From: Volutella citrinella
Taxonomy: Eukaryota > Ascomycota > Sordariomycetes > Hypocreales > Nectriaceae
Direction: 5' to 3'
Assembly (NCBI GenBank): GCA_034401135.1
Contig: JAWZSP010000002.1
Location: 1,922,001-1,986,000, forward strand
Length of the DNA: 64,000 nucleotides
The notes beneath the pieces are model-generated. The model was not told the DNA's origin, made no database searches, and saw nothing but the letters and a program-made list of their open reading frames with translations. This document shows, piece by piece, positions 35,002 through 46,723 of the stretch. A program made the position numbers and the translations under genes. The first letter of the stretch is position 1. Each line of letters starts with the position of its first letter.

Positions 35002-36786
35002 ATGAACTGGCCTCCGTCTGTAAGAGGCGGAGAGGAGATCACCACTGAACTCTCGCCGTCGAAGTACCTCAACATGGCAGAGCAGACACCAGTCTCCAAT
35101 TTCTCGGCGCGGGACGAGCAGCCGGCAGGCTCTTTCAAAGGCCTTGCCAGGTTCATCCCGTACCTGAGAGACCCAAAAAATGTCGTCCTCCTCAAGCTCG
35201 ATTGTCTCCTGTTGCTCTGGGCCTTTGTGGCCGGCCTGCTCAAGGAGATGGACCAATCGGCGACTACACAGGCCTATGTATCGGGTATGCGCGAGTCTCT
35301 CGGGCTGTATGGAAACGAACTGGTCCAGTTTACAACCTTTTTCTCGATTGGGTACGCTGTCGGGCTTGTACCGGGTCAGCTGATTCAAACCAAGGTAGGT
35401 GGCTAACGGTCGACGTTTGATGTTGACGTTTGACGTTTGAGACATGACTGGTCCCCCAATGCCCCTAGTTAGTACCCCAGATGCTAACTTCCCTCGGCTA
35501 GATCCGCCCGTCTCTTTTCCTGCCGACCTGTGAGATCATATGGGGACTATTCGTACTTGTGTGAGCATACTCTAATCCGATGGCGTGAAACCAACCAGCA
35601 TCGAGAAGCCAAGCTGACATCTCCCGGTAGAACATGCAAGGCGGAAAATGCGAGGACAATCTACGGGTTGCGTTTCTTCCTTGGGCTGTTCTCGGCTGTC
35701 TTCTGGCCCAGCATGGTCTCCCTCATCTTCAACTGGTACACCCCAACCGAGCTGGCCTTCCGCCTCGCCATCTTCAACGTGACGGACATGGCCGGCGCCA
35801 TGTTCCTGGGTGCCCTGCAGGGCGCGCTGTACAAGAACATGAACGGCGTGCACAACATCACCGGCTGGCAGTGGCTCTTTATTATATCGGGCGCCATCAC
35901 CATCGGGCAAGGCCTCATCGGCTACCTCATCATCCCGGACACGCCCGCCTACACGAGGGCCCTCTGGCTCACAGACGACGAGCGGCAGATCGCCAGGGAC
36001 CGGATGGCGTCGTTTGGCGCAAACTCTGCGCAGCTCATCCCCGCCGCGGTGCTGAGGCGAAAGCTCAGGAAGCTGATCGTCCACCCGATGACGTACTTTT
36101 ACCTCTTCGCCTTCGCCTTCAGCGCCTGGTCCTCCCGGGCCAACTCCTACTTCGTGCTCTACCTCGAGAGCCTGACGGACGCGGCGGGCAACCGGCTCTA
36201 CGACACGTACCAGGTCAATGTGCTGCCGCTCGGGGGTTACGCGCTGCAGATCGTCACGACGCTCGGGCTGAACGCGCTCTCGGACTGGAAGCACTGGCGC
36301 TGGCAGGTTAGTGTCTTGTCGTCGCTCTCGTACGGCGTCATGCTCATCGTGCTGTGCGTCTGGCCGTCGAACCACCGGGTGGTGCTGGGCTTCTACTTCC
36401 TGACGTTTGCGACCAACGCGGGCGGGCCGTCGCTGATGGCCTGGATGGCCGAGATAATGCGGAGGGAGCCCGAGGCCCGTGCCATCATCGTCGCGGCGAC
36501 GGTCATGATTGTGTACACTGGCCACGCAACCATCCCGCTGGGGGCTTTCAAGGTCTCGGACGCGCCCCGGTACCCCATCGGGTTTCCGCTCTCGACGGCC
36601 TTCATCTTTAGCTCAATCTTTGTCCAGCTCGGGCTTTTGTGGTGGGAGAGGCGGAACCGGGACTTTTACAAGTATGGGTATGCTAGTCCTGACGAGCAGA
36701 GTGTAGAGACGGGGACGGAGACGCTGGAGGGGGTTGGCAAGTCTGGAGCGGCGCGGGTGGAGGCTTCGAAAATCCAGGAGGCCTGA
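35002..36786 (+). CDS. MFS transporter, allantoate/pantothenate permease family
   Basis: Three exons, 35002-35394, 35502-35560, 35631-36786; 535 residues, GT-AG introns that join in phase. The anion:cation symporter branch of the MFS (yeast Dal5, Fen2, Tna1, Vht1) carries vitamins, nicotinate, allantoate and small peptides at the plasma membrane. Visible: KLDCLLLLWAFVAGLLKEMDQS (helix 1), FSIGYAVGLVPGQL (helix 2), RFFLGLFSAVFWPSM (helix 4), the GALQGALY/GWQWLFII region (helices 5-6), PDTPAYTRALWLTDDER of the central loop, and WMAEIMRREPEARA in the C half. About 12 helices. The charged C-terminus ends in a Glu/Thr-rich tail. Substrate is not predictable. Exon 2 is 59 nt. Context gives no pathway link. 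Confidence 0.87.
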
Positions 36787-37836
36787 GAGAGACAGGTAGG
36801 GCCGCCATATCTTTTCAGGAGTCAATGCTCGTGGCGCATAGTTCAGTTGTGGGTTGCTTCCATAGGAAAATGTTGAGTTGTTTGTTTCACCGCAGATATC
36901 TGACATGGCGTTTATATTTCCCGCGCGTGGGCTGTGGCGTAAGGCGTTTTGAATAAGCAGGATAGATTCTCCGAAGCAGTATCGATGGACTGAACGTACG
37001 ACAAGGCGCCATCGTTATTTCTCGGGCAGACAACATATAGGCGACCTCAAGCAAGATGTGTTAAAGAAGCCTAGAGTACGAGGCAAGAAGCCGAGAGACC
37101 GAGGCAGGGGATTTTCGGACTGGACGGCCATCAATCTGGAATACACGGCCCCCCCTGGCGATGACGACAGCCTGGGTTCGCGATGGGAAAGTGTGTTTGG
37201 TGGAATTTCGCAGCTGGACCCTCGGGTTTCAGGAGTTCCGGGGCTTCGGGCGGTCCCCACTTTTGGTGTTTCGAGATGCTCAGCTTGCACTTGGCAGACA
37301 CTTGATTGCAACCTTCCATCGTTCAGGTTCTCGGAATATGGGCTGAAAACATGTTGCTGCCGTTGTAGAATACGAATTGGATCTGGAAATTGTGAGTCGC
37401 GTAGTGATGCTTGGGCCATCTCATAGACGGATGGTAGCCTCAGTCCATTACAACAGTCTCGTTGCTTAGTCCCCCCCACTGTAACGGCTTATCCACCCCC
37501 TATCCCGAGATGGCACTGGCCGTTCCCCGTTTCAACCTTGCGCGCCAAAATCAAGCTCGAGTATGCTTCAAGGCTAGCGCCCGCGCGCAACATCCGTGAG
37601 AACGGAAAACGTCTGCCGGCCAAGCAAAAAACATCGTCACCCCCCCCGTCTCATCTCGGCCATGGTCCCCCTGTTGGGCGGTGCGGGCGGTGCGTCTGAA
37701 ACGGAACCTGGAGTTGTGCTCCGATTGGGAAATATATGGGGGGCGCTTGCAAACTGTCGTCCCTGCTACCTTGTCGATATGGTTCGCGGCCGGATAATAA
37801 TCGCCATAAACATCCATGGACCTTGAACCACGAAGA
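36787..37836. other. Intergenic region, no gene seen
   Basis: 3' region of the permease and upstream region of pectin lyase. No supported gene. Confidence 0.45.
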
Positions 37837-37844
37837 TATAAATA
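37837..37844 (+). promoter_or_regulatory. TATA box of pectin lyase
   Basis: TATAAATA, 208 bp upstream of the pectin lyase ATG, followed by a C/T-rich leader. Confidence 0.55.
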
Positions 37845-38044
37845 TGCGCCATCCTCGCCACCCACCTCCCTGAGCCTCCTCTCTTTGGTCCGTGACAAGC
37901 CATTCGTTCTCTTATTTCTTCTCTTCATTGTAATTTTGCATACATCTTCACTTTAGGCTGGTCCTAGTAAATCGTTACGCACTTTGATCCTGCCGTCCAG
38001 TCTTTTCTTCTTATATTACGACAAAAACACACGAAACCACCAAG

Positions 38045-39568
38045 ATGCTTGTCCGCGCATCTCTTCTCCTGGCTGCCGCTGCCGGCGCAGCTGCCCAGTC
38101 AGTTGTGGGAACCGCCTATGGATTCGCCAAGGGCGTCACTGGTGGAGGAAGTGCTGCCGCCGCCGCGCCCTCGTCCAACGACGAGCTCGCCAAGTGGCTC
38201 TCCGACGACACGCCGCGAGTCATCCTGATTGACAAGGAGTACGACTTCACGGGCAAGACGACCACCGGCGCCGGATGCTACCGAGCCGACTGCTCGCCCC
38301 AGAACGGCGGCCAGTGGTTCCTGGGCGACCTGTCCTGCAGCGGCGGCGAGACCAAGACCAACTCCATCACTTACGACGAGGCCGGAGTCAAGGCCCTCGC
38401 CGTGGGTAGCAACAAGAGCATCATTAGCAGTAACGGAAAGGGAGTCCTCAAGGGCAAGGGCCTGGAGCTCCAGAAGGGATCCAAGAACGTCATCATCCAG
38501 GGCATCCACATCACCAACATCAACCCGAGCGTCGTCTGGGGAGGCGACGCCCTCGGCCTCAAGGGCGACAACGACGGCGTCTGGGTCGACCACTGCAAGT
38601 TCTCCCTCATCGGCCGCATGTTCATCGTCACGCACTTTGCGCCGACGCGCTTCACAATCTCCAACAACGAGTTCGACGGCGTCACCACCTCCACGTCGTC
38701 GTGCAACGGCGACCACTACTGGACCATGATGTTCTACGGCGAGGGCGACCGCATCACCCTCGACCGCAACTACTTCCACGACGTGTCCGGTCGCGCCCCC
38801 AAGCTGGGACAGGACGGCACCAGCGTCACCGTCCAGGCGTCAAACAACTACTTCAAGAGCATGCAGGGCCACGCCTTTGACGTCTACTCGGGCACCAAGG
38901 CTATTCTGGAGGGCAACGTCTTCGAGGGCGTCAAGACCCCCATGACTGACGGCTCCTCCAAGGCCAAGGATCTGTTTACTGTCGGCGACGCTTCCGCCGC
39001 CAGCAGCTGCAAGAGCACCATCGGCCGTGCCTGTGCCCTCAACAGCGTCGACTCCAGCAGCGGCAAGTGGCCCAGCATGTCTGGAACCGGTGCTCTGAGC
39101 GCCTTCTCCAGCCTTTCCGAGTACCTCGTCACCCCCGTTGCCGCCAGCGAGGTCGCCGCTCTCGTCATGGGCAGCGCCGGCCCCGGCAAGCTTGGCTCTG
39201 GCTCTGCCCCTGGCTCTGGCTCTGGATCTGGATCTGGCTCCGGAAGCAGCGCCACCGCTTCTGCTGGCACTCCCGCCAAGGCCACCGCCGCTCCCAACGC
39301 CTCCGAGGCTCCCAGTGCCACCAAGGCCCCCTCTAACACCAAGGCCGCCAAGCCCTCCAAGTCGTCCAACCCCGTGGCTGTCAACGAGGAGGCTGCCGCC
39401 CCCGTTGCCGAGCAGGCCTCTGCCACCTCCCTCAGGACCGTCGTCATCGACCCGACCTCCACCAAGGCTGCCTCTCCCGTCGCGACAGGTACTCCTTCCA
39501 AGTCTCCCGTCAAGCCCTGTGCTCGCCGCCGCCGAAGCGTGAAGCGACGCATGGCTGCTGACTACTAG
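38045..39568 (+). CDS. Secreted pectin lyase (PL1) with long C-terminal tail
   Basis: Single exon, 507 residues. Pectin lyase cleaves methyl-esterified homogalacturonan by beta-elimination outside the cell. A signal peptide (MLVRASLLLAAAAGAAAQ) precedes a parallel beta-helix with the pectin-lyase rather than pectate-lyase signature: NPSVVWGGDALGL, VWVDHC (Asp182), IGR (Arg191), CNGDHYWTM and SGRAPKL (Arg250, likely catalytic). The catalytic domain ends near residue 370. It is followed by an unusual tail of about 130 residues: a Gly-Ser run (about 380-400), Ala/Pro/Thr/Lys-rich linker, and an arginine-rich end (CARRRRS, KRR). Typical secreted pectin lyases are about 380 residues. The tail could be heavily O-glycosylated or bind wall polymers; that is a guess. 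Confidence 0.92.
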   Translation: MLVRASLLLAAAAGAAAQSVVGTAYGFAKGVTGGGSAAAAAPSSNDELAKWLSDDTPRVILIDKEYDFTGKTTTGAGCYRADCSPQNGGQWFLGDLSCSGGETKTNSITYDEAGVKALAVGSNKSIISSNGKGVLKGKGLELQKGSKNVIIQGIHITNINPSVVWGGDALGLKGDNDGVWVDHCKFSLIGRMFIVTHFAPTRFTISNNEFDGVTTSTSSCNGDHYWTMMFYGEGDRITLDRNYFHDVSGRAPKLGQDGTSVTVQASNNYFKSMQGHAFDVYSGTKAILEGNVFEGVKTPMTDGSSKAKDLFTVGDASAASSCKSTIGRACALNSVDSSSGKWPSMSGTGALSAFSSLSEYLVTPVAASEVAALVMGSAGPGKLGSGSAPGSGSGSGSGSGSSATASAGTPAKATAAPNASEAPSATKAPSNTKAAKPSKSSNPVAVNEEAAAPVAEQASATSLRTVVIDPTSTKAASPVATGTPSKSPVKPCARRRRSVKRRMAADY

Positions 39569-40019
39569 ATGCTGGGTGCTCACCTGGATGGAGAAGATTG
39601 ATCCATCCATAGGTAGCCCCTGACGGTCGGTGCCTCAGAGTTGTAGGAGCCGACTGGAACAGAAACCGCCAATAGCAATAGCGCATAATGATACAACTTA
39701 ACAATCCATTGTGTTTCTGGCGCGGTGAAGATGTCCCTCCTAGTGGTTATCAATCTCGGTCAAGCCTGCTTCAACATCAATAGTGCTGTCGCAACTTGAC
39801 CCGAGCTATCATGTTCCATTCTCTCATCATGAATTCATAATTGCTTTCCTCCCCATGGCTCTTTCGTACACTGAACTCCAAGCCACTGCAATACATGACA
39901 CAAATAGTGAAAACTCTCATCACGTAGCAACCCTCCCGCTGAACTTTGACTTGAATCCTTTCTCTACAGGCGAAAACTGGGCACAAAGTCGACTAGAGCA
40001 CACTGAACAGTACCTTCGA
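39569..40019. other. Convergent intergenic region
   Basis: Shared 3' region of pectin lyase and the P450. Nothing recognised. Confidence 0.5.
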
Positions 40020-41927
40020 TCACGTTGCTGCTCTGGCTACTGCCTGTTTTTTCCTCTTCGTCAACTTGCAAAGAAGCCCTTCTTGGCGAAAGAACCATCG
40101 GTTGATCGTCTTGAAGTCCTTGCCGTCGTTCTGAATCTCGATATCATAGAGAGTGACGAGCGTCGCAATGATCTTGAAGGCCTCGAGGTGAGCGAGATGG
40201 CGGCCGAGGCAGATCCGAGATCCGCCGCCAAACGTCAAGTCGCACCTGTCGTACAGCCTGATGCGCTCCTGGAACGTCGTCTCTGGCTCGTCCTTGGCGC
40301 GGAGCCACCTCTCGGGGCGGAACTCATCGCTGTCTTCGCCGTATAGGCCTTTGTTTCGATGGGTGATGTAGGGGTTGATTCCGACTCTTGTCTGGGCTGG
40401 CACGAAGCTACCGTCGGGGAGTGTGAGCCCCTCGGCAGGGACATAGCGCTCCAGCAGCATGGATACTCCGGGGTGTAGACGTGAGCTTTCACGAATGACT
40501 GCGTTCAAGTCTGAGACGTTCCAATATTAGGTAGGGTTTCTGATAGGTTCATGCTGGGATTGACTTACATGGCATCGACTTGGTGGCCTCGTACGTCACA
40601 ACATCCTCCTTAAGGTTGGCGGACCGAACCTCCTCCTTCAGAGGTTCAAGCGCACGAGTATTCATTAATAGATAATGAAGAGTGGCCCTGATGAGAATGG
40701 CAGTTGTGTCCGCCCCGGCGATGAGGTTGATGAAGATGCAGGAAACGAGGCCATTGTCATCGATGGCCTCGGGGTTCGCCTTTTGTGCATCCAAGAAATG
40801 AGCAAGGAAATCTGGCGAATCGGGATCAAAGTTCTTGTCTTGGCCTCCCAGTCTTTTGGCGATGCGTTCCAGTGCGATCCGGGCAACGTTTCCCAAACTG
40901 GGGGACCCGATGCGCATGATGGGGTTTTTGTCCAGCACATGATCGAGAAAGGGCAGCTGGCCGACGGCAGAGAAACTGGGGCTGTTGTTAGTAGACAAGA
41001 CAGATGAGTAAACGACACACATACTAGTCCTGCGTCTTGTCCGCAATCTTGATGGTGTGGTCAAAGTCGGAACCTTGGTCCATGTAGCCAAAGGTCTTGC
41101 TGAATGTCGTTGTGCCGACGATATCCCATGTCACTATGAACCCCAGTGTATTAGTATCATGATATATAAACCCAAGATAGAAGAATATGGAAATGTACAG
41201 TATGCAACCCACTTGCCGAGGTCGCAGGTCCGGGAACCTTCCGGCGTATTGATGAATCGTGTCTCGACTTCCATACACAGCTGACGGAGAGCTTTGTCGA
41301 CCAGTGGCTCGAGAGCGAGAACTGCGCTCTGGGAGTAGTACTTTGCAATGGGTCGCTTGAGGGCTCGATGTCCGCCGGGCGTGGGAACGCTGAAGACGGT
41401 GTAGACTATTGTGCCGTTGATCTTGACGCTGTTGGAGTGGTAGAAGTCGGTCTGTTGTTGAATAAGTCAGTAGATGGAGATACTTGGTATGACAACAGTT
41501 GGAAAGAAAAACTACCTTGAGCCACTTGTTGCGCGTGTCCCAGTATATGGGCTTGATGAGCTCTGGGAAGTCCAGATCGAGAATGTTTGGCCCAAGGCGG
41601 ACAACAGGCCCGTATTGCTCGTGCAGCTTCTTGAGCCTGACCTGGTACTCGTTGGTGAAGACAAGGTAGAGACGGTATAGATTAGTGTATCCTATGAGCC
41701 GAGGCAATGTGAGAAACTGAATCCTGAGAAGGATTGAACAGCGAGGAGTTGGAGAGGCACTTACTAGCCAACCATGGCCCTGGATATTTACGCAGCGGGG
41801 AACGGAAGTGGGATATTAGCGCATATATTCCGAGAACAAGAACTGCGGCCAAGCCTAGTTTACAGGCGTTGCCCAGGGAATCTAGGCGTAGCCATAGTGT
41901 GACGAGGATTGGAGTGTGGTCCGACAT
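40020..41927 (-). CDS. Cytochrome P450 monooxygenase (pisatin-demethylase-like group)
   Basis: Six exons (minus): 41927-41765, 41691-41516, 41451-41199, 41133-41025, 40975-40569, 40510-40020; 532 residues. Microsomal haem-thiolate monooxygenase with an N-terminal membrane anchor (LGLAAVLVLGIYALI) and the proline hinge KYPGPWLA. Helix-C/D region, then WVAYLTWDIVGTTTFS, which requires the GTACAT donor at 41198. The I-helix oxygen-binding AGADTT, K-helix ESSR, FRPERW, and the haem loop FGGGSRICLGR are all intact. The pattern resembles the benzoate hydroxylase/pisatin demethylase group. Exon 5 has two acceptors 6 nt apart (before 40981 or 40975); the second gives the family-like DYFSAVGQ. Substrate unknown. 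It has no obvious cluster partners apart from general catabolic neighbours. Confidence 0.9.
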
Positions 41928-43503
41928 GGCTGCTGTGCTGGGTCGACTTGTCCAATGCAATGGGGTCAAGACAGGTTGACTCCCAGGACATGTCTGGGGC
42001 CAACCTCTTTATGTGTGTCACGGTGGCATTGTGCTACCCACAGCGCTGGTTTCTGCAAGTCCCTCTGCGCATCTCCTTGTAACTAGGGGTTGTCTCTGAC
42101 TGCATATAACGCCTGATCCGCCATTCGAGCCTCATGACGGCGATGTGATGCTAGGCAAACCCCGGTAGCATAATGCAATGCTCCGCCCGATGCCAACCGC
42201 GACTTCATTGTTGGTCAGCAAGTTGCTGCGTGTCTCGACATGTCCGAAAGTCCTTATAGATGAAAACGCGCCCCATCCGCCTGGATACTACTGTGTGGTC
42301 ACCACTGACTGCCGACATCTGCACCGTCAGATCGTCAACCCCTGTCTCCCCACTCAGCTAATGCAAGCTCTCGCGGCAGAGGTGGGGATGGCGAATCCAT
42401 TCTGCCTGGACAAGTGGCTCACAATCAAACACAACTCTGCCGCTCAGACGTTTCTGTAGGCCCGTACTCCGTACTCCGGATTCTCCATACCCGTAAGCCC
42501 GAAACCCCCAGGGCCGCCACGGAGTGCTGAGCTCTTGCCGGAGCAGTTTCAGGCCAACGGGATGATGCTTGGGGATATTGGAAGCAGGATGCCTCCCCGA
42601 AGAGCCTGTTGTTTCGGTGCCATCACTGACTGCGATGTGGTGGAATAGGAGAGTCGTTTCACCAAACAGCCTAACGCCTATCAACTTGAAGGCTCCTCGA
42701 TGAATGCCGGCCTTTTTCGTAACAGTACAGTGCAGTAGTACACACGGGCTGTCCCGCTTCAAGCGCTTATGCCAAGCAAATAGCCCACTCTGGTGTCTCG
42801 TGCCTCTCGTTGTGGATCCCAATCTCACCCAGACGTGTGGCTTGCATGCAGTTGCATCTATTATCCATACATGCAGTGCTGATCCCTTGATGAGAAGCGC
42901 AGCTGACGGACTTGGATGCTAGTCCTCGGCCGCAAATGCCGCCACCAACGAAACAAAGGCCGGCGCCTCGTCGCCATCGTCTGCCCAGCAACCCCCAAGG
43001 GCCGCAGCCTTGGAGTCCCAGGCAGTGGGCTGTTGAGCGCCTTGGAGATCCAATCTACAACCCCCCGGGAAGCCGTCTGCCGAGGAAGAACACGAAGGTC
43101 GTCAATGTACTGCTCTAGGGACGTCGGCCATCGTAGAAGAGACCCCTGACGCTATCCTTGGCAACAGAGAGAGCTCGGTTGGTGAAGCCGAGGTGGTGAA
43201 GAAGAAGGGTTGATTCACTACTACACACTCCTTTGGCAGAGTAGCATTCGCCGCTCGCTGTATTACACTCGGCTTCGCATTTTATTGAATCAGTGATGGA
43301 GCGGTAGAATTATTCGTATTAATCTTCTACATGCTCTTGAGAACGGCTATGATATGTAGCTGTGGCATCTGACTTGGTTTCCGCATTGCGTAAGTTGAAG
43401 CGACACTAAGATCATCACCACCAGAGGACTCTGACACCATAGGTTGTAGTGTTGAAGGCAGGCCCATTGTACAATAAAACCCGCCTGGAGCAACTGTCTC
43501 CAA
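41928..43503. other. Intergenic region, no gene seen
   Basis: P450 promoter side and 3' end of the sugar transporter. A CATAAAGA motif on the minus strand near 42006 could be the P450 TATA-like element. No convincing coding sequence. Confidence 0.45.
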
Positions 43504-45348
43504 TTACTTGCTCTCGTGCTTGTTCTCGACTTGCTCAGTCTCCTCAATCTCTGCAAGCTTGGCCTGCGTCTTGTCCAAATCGGCCACAACGACCTCGTCG
43601 CCGAAAATCCTGGCAATCTCCTCCAGCGACTTGCCCTTGGTCTCGGGGAACATGAAGAAGACGACGACTGCACCCAGAAGATTGGTGCAGATGAAGAGCG
43701 AGTAGTACTTGTAGCCGACGTTCTTGAATGCGAGGGGCGAGATCTGGTTGAACACGATGTTGATGAGGACGTTGGAAACGACGGAGACGGCAGAGCCCTA
43801 GCGAAAACGATAAGTTGATGTTCAATGTCGCGAGTATGAAATGGAGACTTGCCTTGGCGCGAAGAGCCATTGTCATGATTTCGGGAACATAGATGTAGTG
43901 GATCGAGTTGTAGCCGAGAGAGTAGCTGTGGCAGCTGTTAGCAGGGCACTAGGTGAGATGCCAAGAATAAACTTACATGGCCGTGAAGCAGAAGATGAAG
44001 GCAATGGTGAATCCCTTGGCAACCATGTTGTCTGACTTGCCGTAGCCACCGCTAAGACCCATGACAAGGCCGATATCGAGAGACATGAGGAGGCCAGTGA
44101 TCCAGAGAGTCTTTTTGCGGCCCCACGTGTCGACGTAGTAGAGACAGATGAGGTTGGCAAGAGGGCCGACGAGACCATAGATACTATTAAAGGATTAGCA
44201 CTCCTGGCACAGTAGCTCCAGTTTGAAAACCTCCTACCCAGCAAGCATGGTGGGCATATGGCCAGTCATGCCCAAACCCTTGTACAAGTCCGTCTGGAAG
44301 TAGTTGACAACGTTGATACCGCTGAGCTGTGTAAAGACCTGGACGAGGACGGCGAGGAGAACTCTCTTCCTATTGGCGGGCGTCTTGAAGACCTCGCGCC
44401 AGCCAGCGCTGCCAACGGCCTTTTCGAACCGGATCTGCTCGCGCATCTGGTTGTACTCGGCCATGAAGAAGCTGTCGTCGTGGCCGATGTTGCCGTGCAG
44501 GCGCTTGATGACGGCGAGGGCCTCGTCGTCGCGGTCCTTCTCGAGGAGCCATCGGGGGGAGTACGGCAGGAAGTAGATGCCGAAGAGGACGATGATGGCG
44601 GGAAGACACTGGAAGGCGAGGGGGAAGCGCCACTGGAACTGGCCGTGGGCATAGGAGCAGGCGAAGCCAACCCACTACGAGCCGTTAGCTTGATTTTCGA
44701 GGCAACATGATCCGCCGAGTCGGTTTATAGCCAGTAGGAATACTCACGTTGGCGGCAGCAAAGCCAAAGCCGACAAACTGCGCGTGAAGACCAGCAATCA
44801 TACCACGCTTCGAGGGCGGAGCAATCTCAGAGTTGTAAATAGGGATAGTCATGTTCATCATGCCGACGGCGAAACCTCCGATGATGCGGCCGCAGATGAG
44901 CATGCCAATGTGCACGGCGGCGGCCTGGATGATTCCGGCGATGAGAGCAATCACGGCGGCGATGGCAATGGTCTTCTTGCGGCCGATGGCGTCGGCGCTC
45001 CATCCGGCGAAGAAGACGCCAAAGACGGAGCCGGCGCCAAAGGTGCTGACGAGGGCGCCCTTGAGGCTGGCATCGAAGGGGTGGAAGTAGACGCTAAAGT
45101 GCTCCTGGGCGATGACGGTGGTGATGACGCCGGAGTCGATTCCGTAACTGTTGCAGGACGCTGGTCAGGTTGCTGCTGGAGTTGAAGTTTCATGATGTGC
45201 TACTTACAGCAACGAACCGACCTTGACGATGGCATGTTAGCTGCTTTGTTCATGAGTGAAGAGTCTGCAAGGAAAGGAAACTTACTGCCGCGAAAATGGC
45301 ACAGCCCCAAGTGTAGGCGTTGACCTTTTGCTTCTTGGTGTCCTCCAT
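43504..45348 (-). CDS. MFS sugar porter, divergent from alpha-xylosidase
   Basis: Seven exons (minus): 45348-45286, 45221-45208, 45147-44748, 44674-44238, 44183-43977, 43925-43853, 43797-43504; 495 residues. Exon 2 is a 14-nt microexon needed to read AAVGSLLYGIDSGVI at helix 1. Intron 6 (43852-43798) has a GC donor in ideal context (AAG|GCAAGT). SP-family marks: GRKKT, PIYNSEIAPPSKRGM (PExxP-like helix-4/5 loop), SPRWLLEKDRDDEAL, QLSGINVVNYF, DTWGRKK, VPEIMTMALRAKG and PETKGKSLEEI. A plasma-membrane proton symporter is expected. It is divergent from the GH31 alpha-xylosidase with a 1.38-kb shared upstream region, suggesting uptake of a xyloglucan-derived sugar for the intracellular glycosidase; this is inference. 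Confidence 0.9.
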
Positions 45349-45434
45349 GGCTGGTAATTACTGACTAGTAGTAACTGCTGGACTGATAGAGCATCTCCTT
45401 CTCGGTCTCTTGACGATGAAGCCTCACAGCAGTG

Positions 45435-45441
45435 TTATATA
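45435..45441 (-). promoter_or_regulatory. TATA box of the sugar porter
   Basis: TATATAA on the minus strand, 87 bp upstream of the ATG at 45348. Confidence 0.5.
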
Positions 45442-46662
45442 TCCAACAGTCAAGGTTCGATACCGCAACTTCGGAAACGCGCTCGGCCCTGGCGTGAGGC
45501 TCTGGCATCCCAGTCGGTTGGTAAGACCATGACTCCATGCCCACGCGCTACCCCGTATCCCCGTCGCCCGGCATGGAGAATGTGGGGTGGGGAGAGGGCA
45601 CTAGCCGATACTCAGGCTAAACTCGCGGAGTCCTGGAGCTGGAGTGCTCGTCGCCGGGGGATCGCGGGGAACAGGTGAGGCGAGAAAAATCGAGAGAGCA
45701 GGTGGTTTGCAGAGTGGTCAGTCGGCCGCCAAGTGGAGGCTGATAGTCGGCAACCGAGCTGGCATCTCCACCTTGGACCCGCCTTTGACGACCATGGTTT
45801 GCTCCCTTTCATGTAATTATGCTCCGACTGCATTGGGGAATCCGGGGTGACGTCTGACAGTTGGAGAGAAACTGTCCTCACTGGTTAAAGCCGTTGCTCA
45901 GGCATATACCCGCATGTGCTTTTCCCTTCTGGATTTCCATGACTGCAGTTCCGTTGATGATTCCCAGCAGAATGGTAGAGTACCCACACCCTTGCTCAGC
46001 TAATAGTAAGCTCTCATGCCCTGTCAGCATGCCGAATCCCCGTCGCGGCGGCCGCCGTATGGGAATTTATTGCTTCATTCGGATTTAGCCTGAACAAACC
46101 GACCGCCGGAACTCTAATTGTGTCCCCGGCACTTGGTTACTCTCCGAAGGTGTCACGGCAGCTGGGATACCGACCTGCTGGAAAAGGAATGTTTAGGTGT
46201 CGAGCCCGCGGCGCAGTCCAATGGGAGGTGCCAATGGTGGCAAGGGTTGATGAACATGTCGGCATATGGCTGGCATTTGGAAGACACCCAACTCTTTCGG
46301 CGCAATAGCAACCAAAAGCTGCATCAACAACTGCTCACAAAAACACACCGAAATTGTCCAAAGACTCATTCAAGACCTGTGACCCTGCGTGGAGCATGAC
46401 ACGCCACAGTGGCATTGTGGTGCTGCTACCTTTTCCATTTACCCCCCCGGATATTTCGGAAAAGCGAGCACCTCCACAAGGGTCACTGTCACCTTTGTCC
46501 CACCCCTGGCGGCCGCTATTCTGTTAGTCAAGCGAACCAATCAGTCGAGCGGGCTGGTCGTGGGATATAGGCAAAAGGGCGACTGTCACCCTCGCGCCTT
46601 ACGGCATACAGCACTCGATATATTATACTGTAGCAGTCAGCCAAGGCTACAGCGCCAATCAT
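45442..46662. promoter_or_regulatory. Divergent promoter region: sugar porter / alpha-xylosidase
   Basis: No gene is seen. A TATATTAT-like stretch at about 46618-46625 lies 110 bp before the alpha-xylosidase ATG. The region would hold any shared carbon-source control sites. Confidence 0.45.
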
Positions 46663-46723
46663 ACAGGCCATAGCACGTGAATCGACTCACACAGCAAGGA
46701 ACAGGCCATAGCACGTGAATCGA
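46663..46723 (+). repeat. Duplicated 23-bp element with CACGTG, next to the alpha-xylosidase ATG
   Basis: The 23-bp sequence at 46663-46685 recurs exactly at 46701-46723 with a 38-bp period. Each copy holds the palindrome CACGTG flanked by ATAG and AATCGA. The second copy ends 9 bp before the ATG (46733), so the elements lie in or beside the transcription start/leader. CACGTG is the core of bHLH-factor sites (E-box); whether it is used here is unknown. Confidence 0.75.

Noticed and set aside
34699..35445. 248-codon open frame on the minus strand over the start of the permease
   Set aside because: It overlaps the well-supported permease exon 1 antisense and shows no conserved pattern.
45440..45470. 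GGTTCGATACC resembling a Pol III B box
   Set aside because: No T stem, D arm or terminator; it overlaps the transporter promoter.
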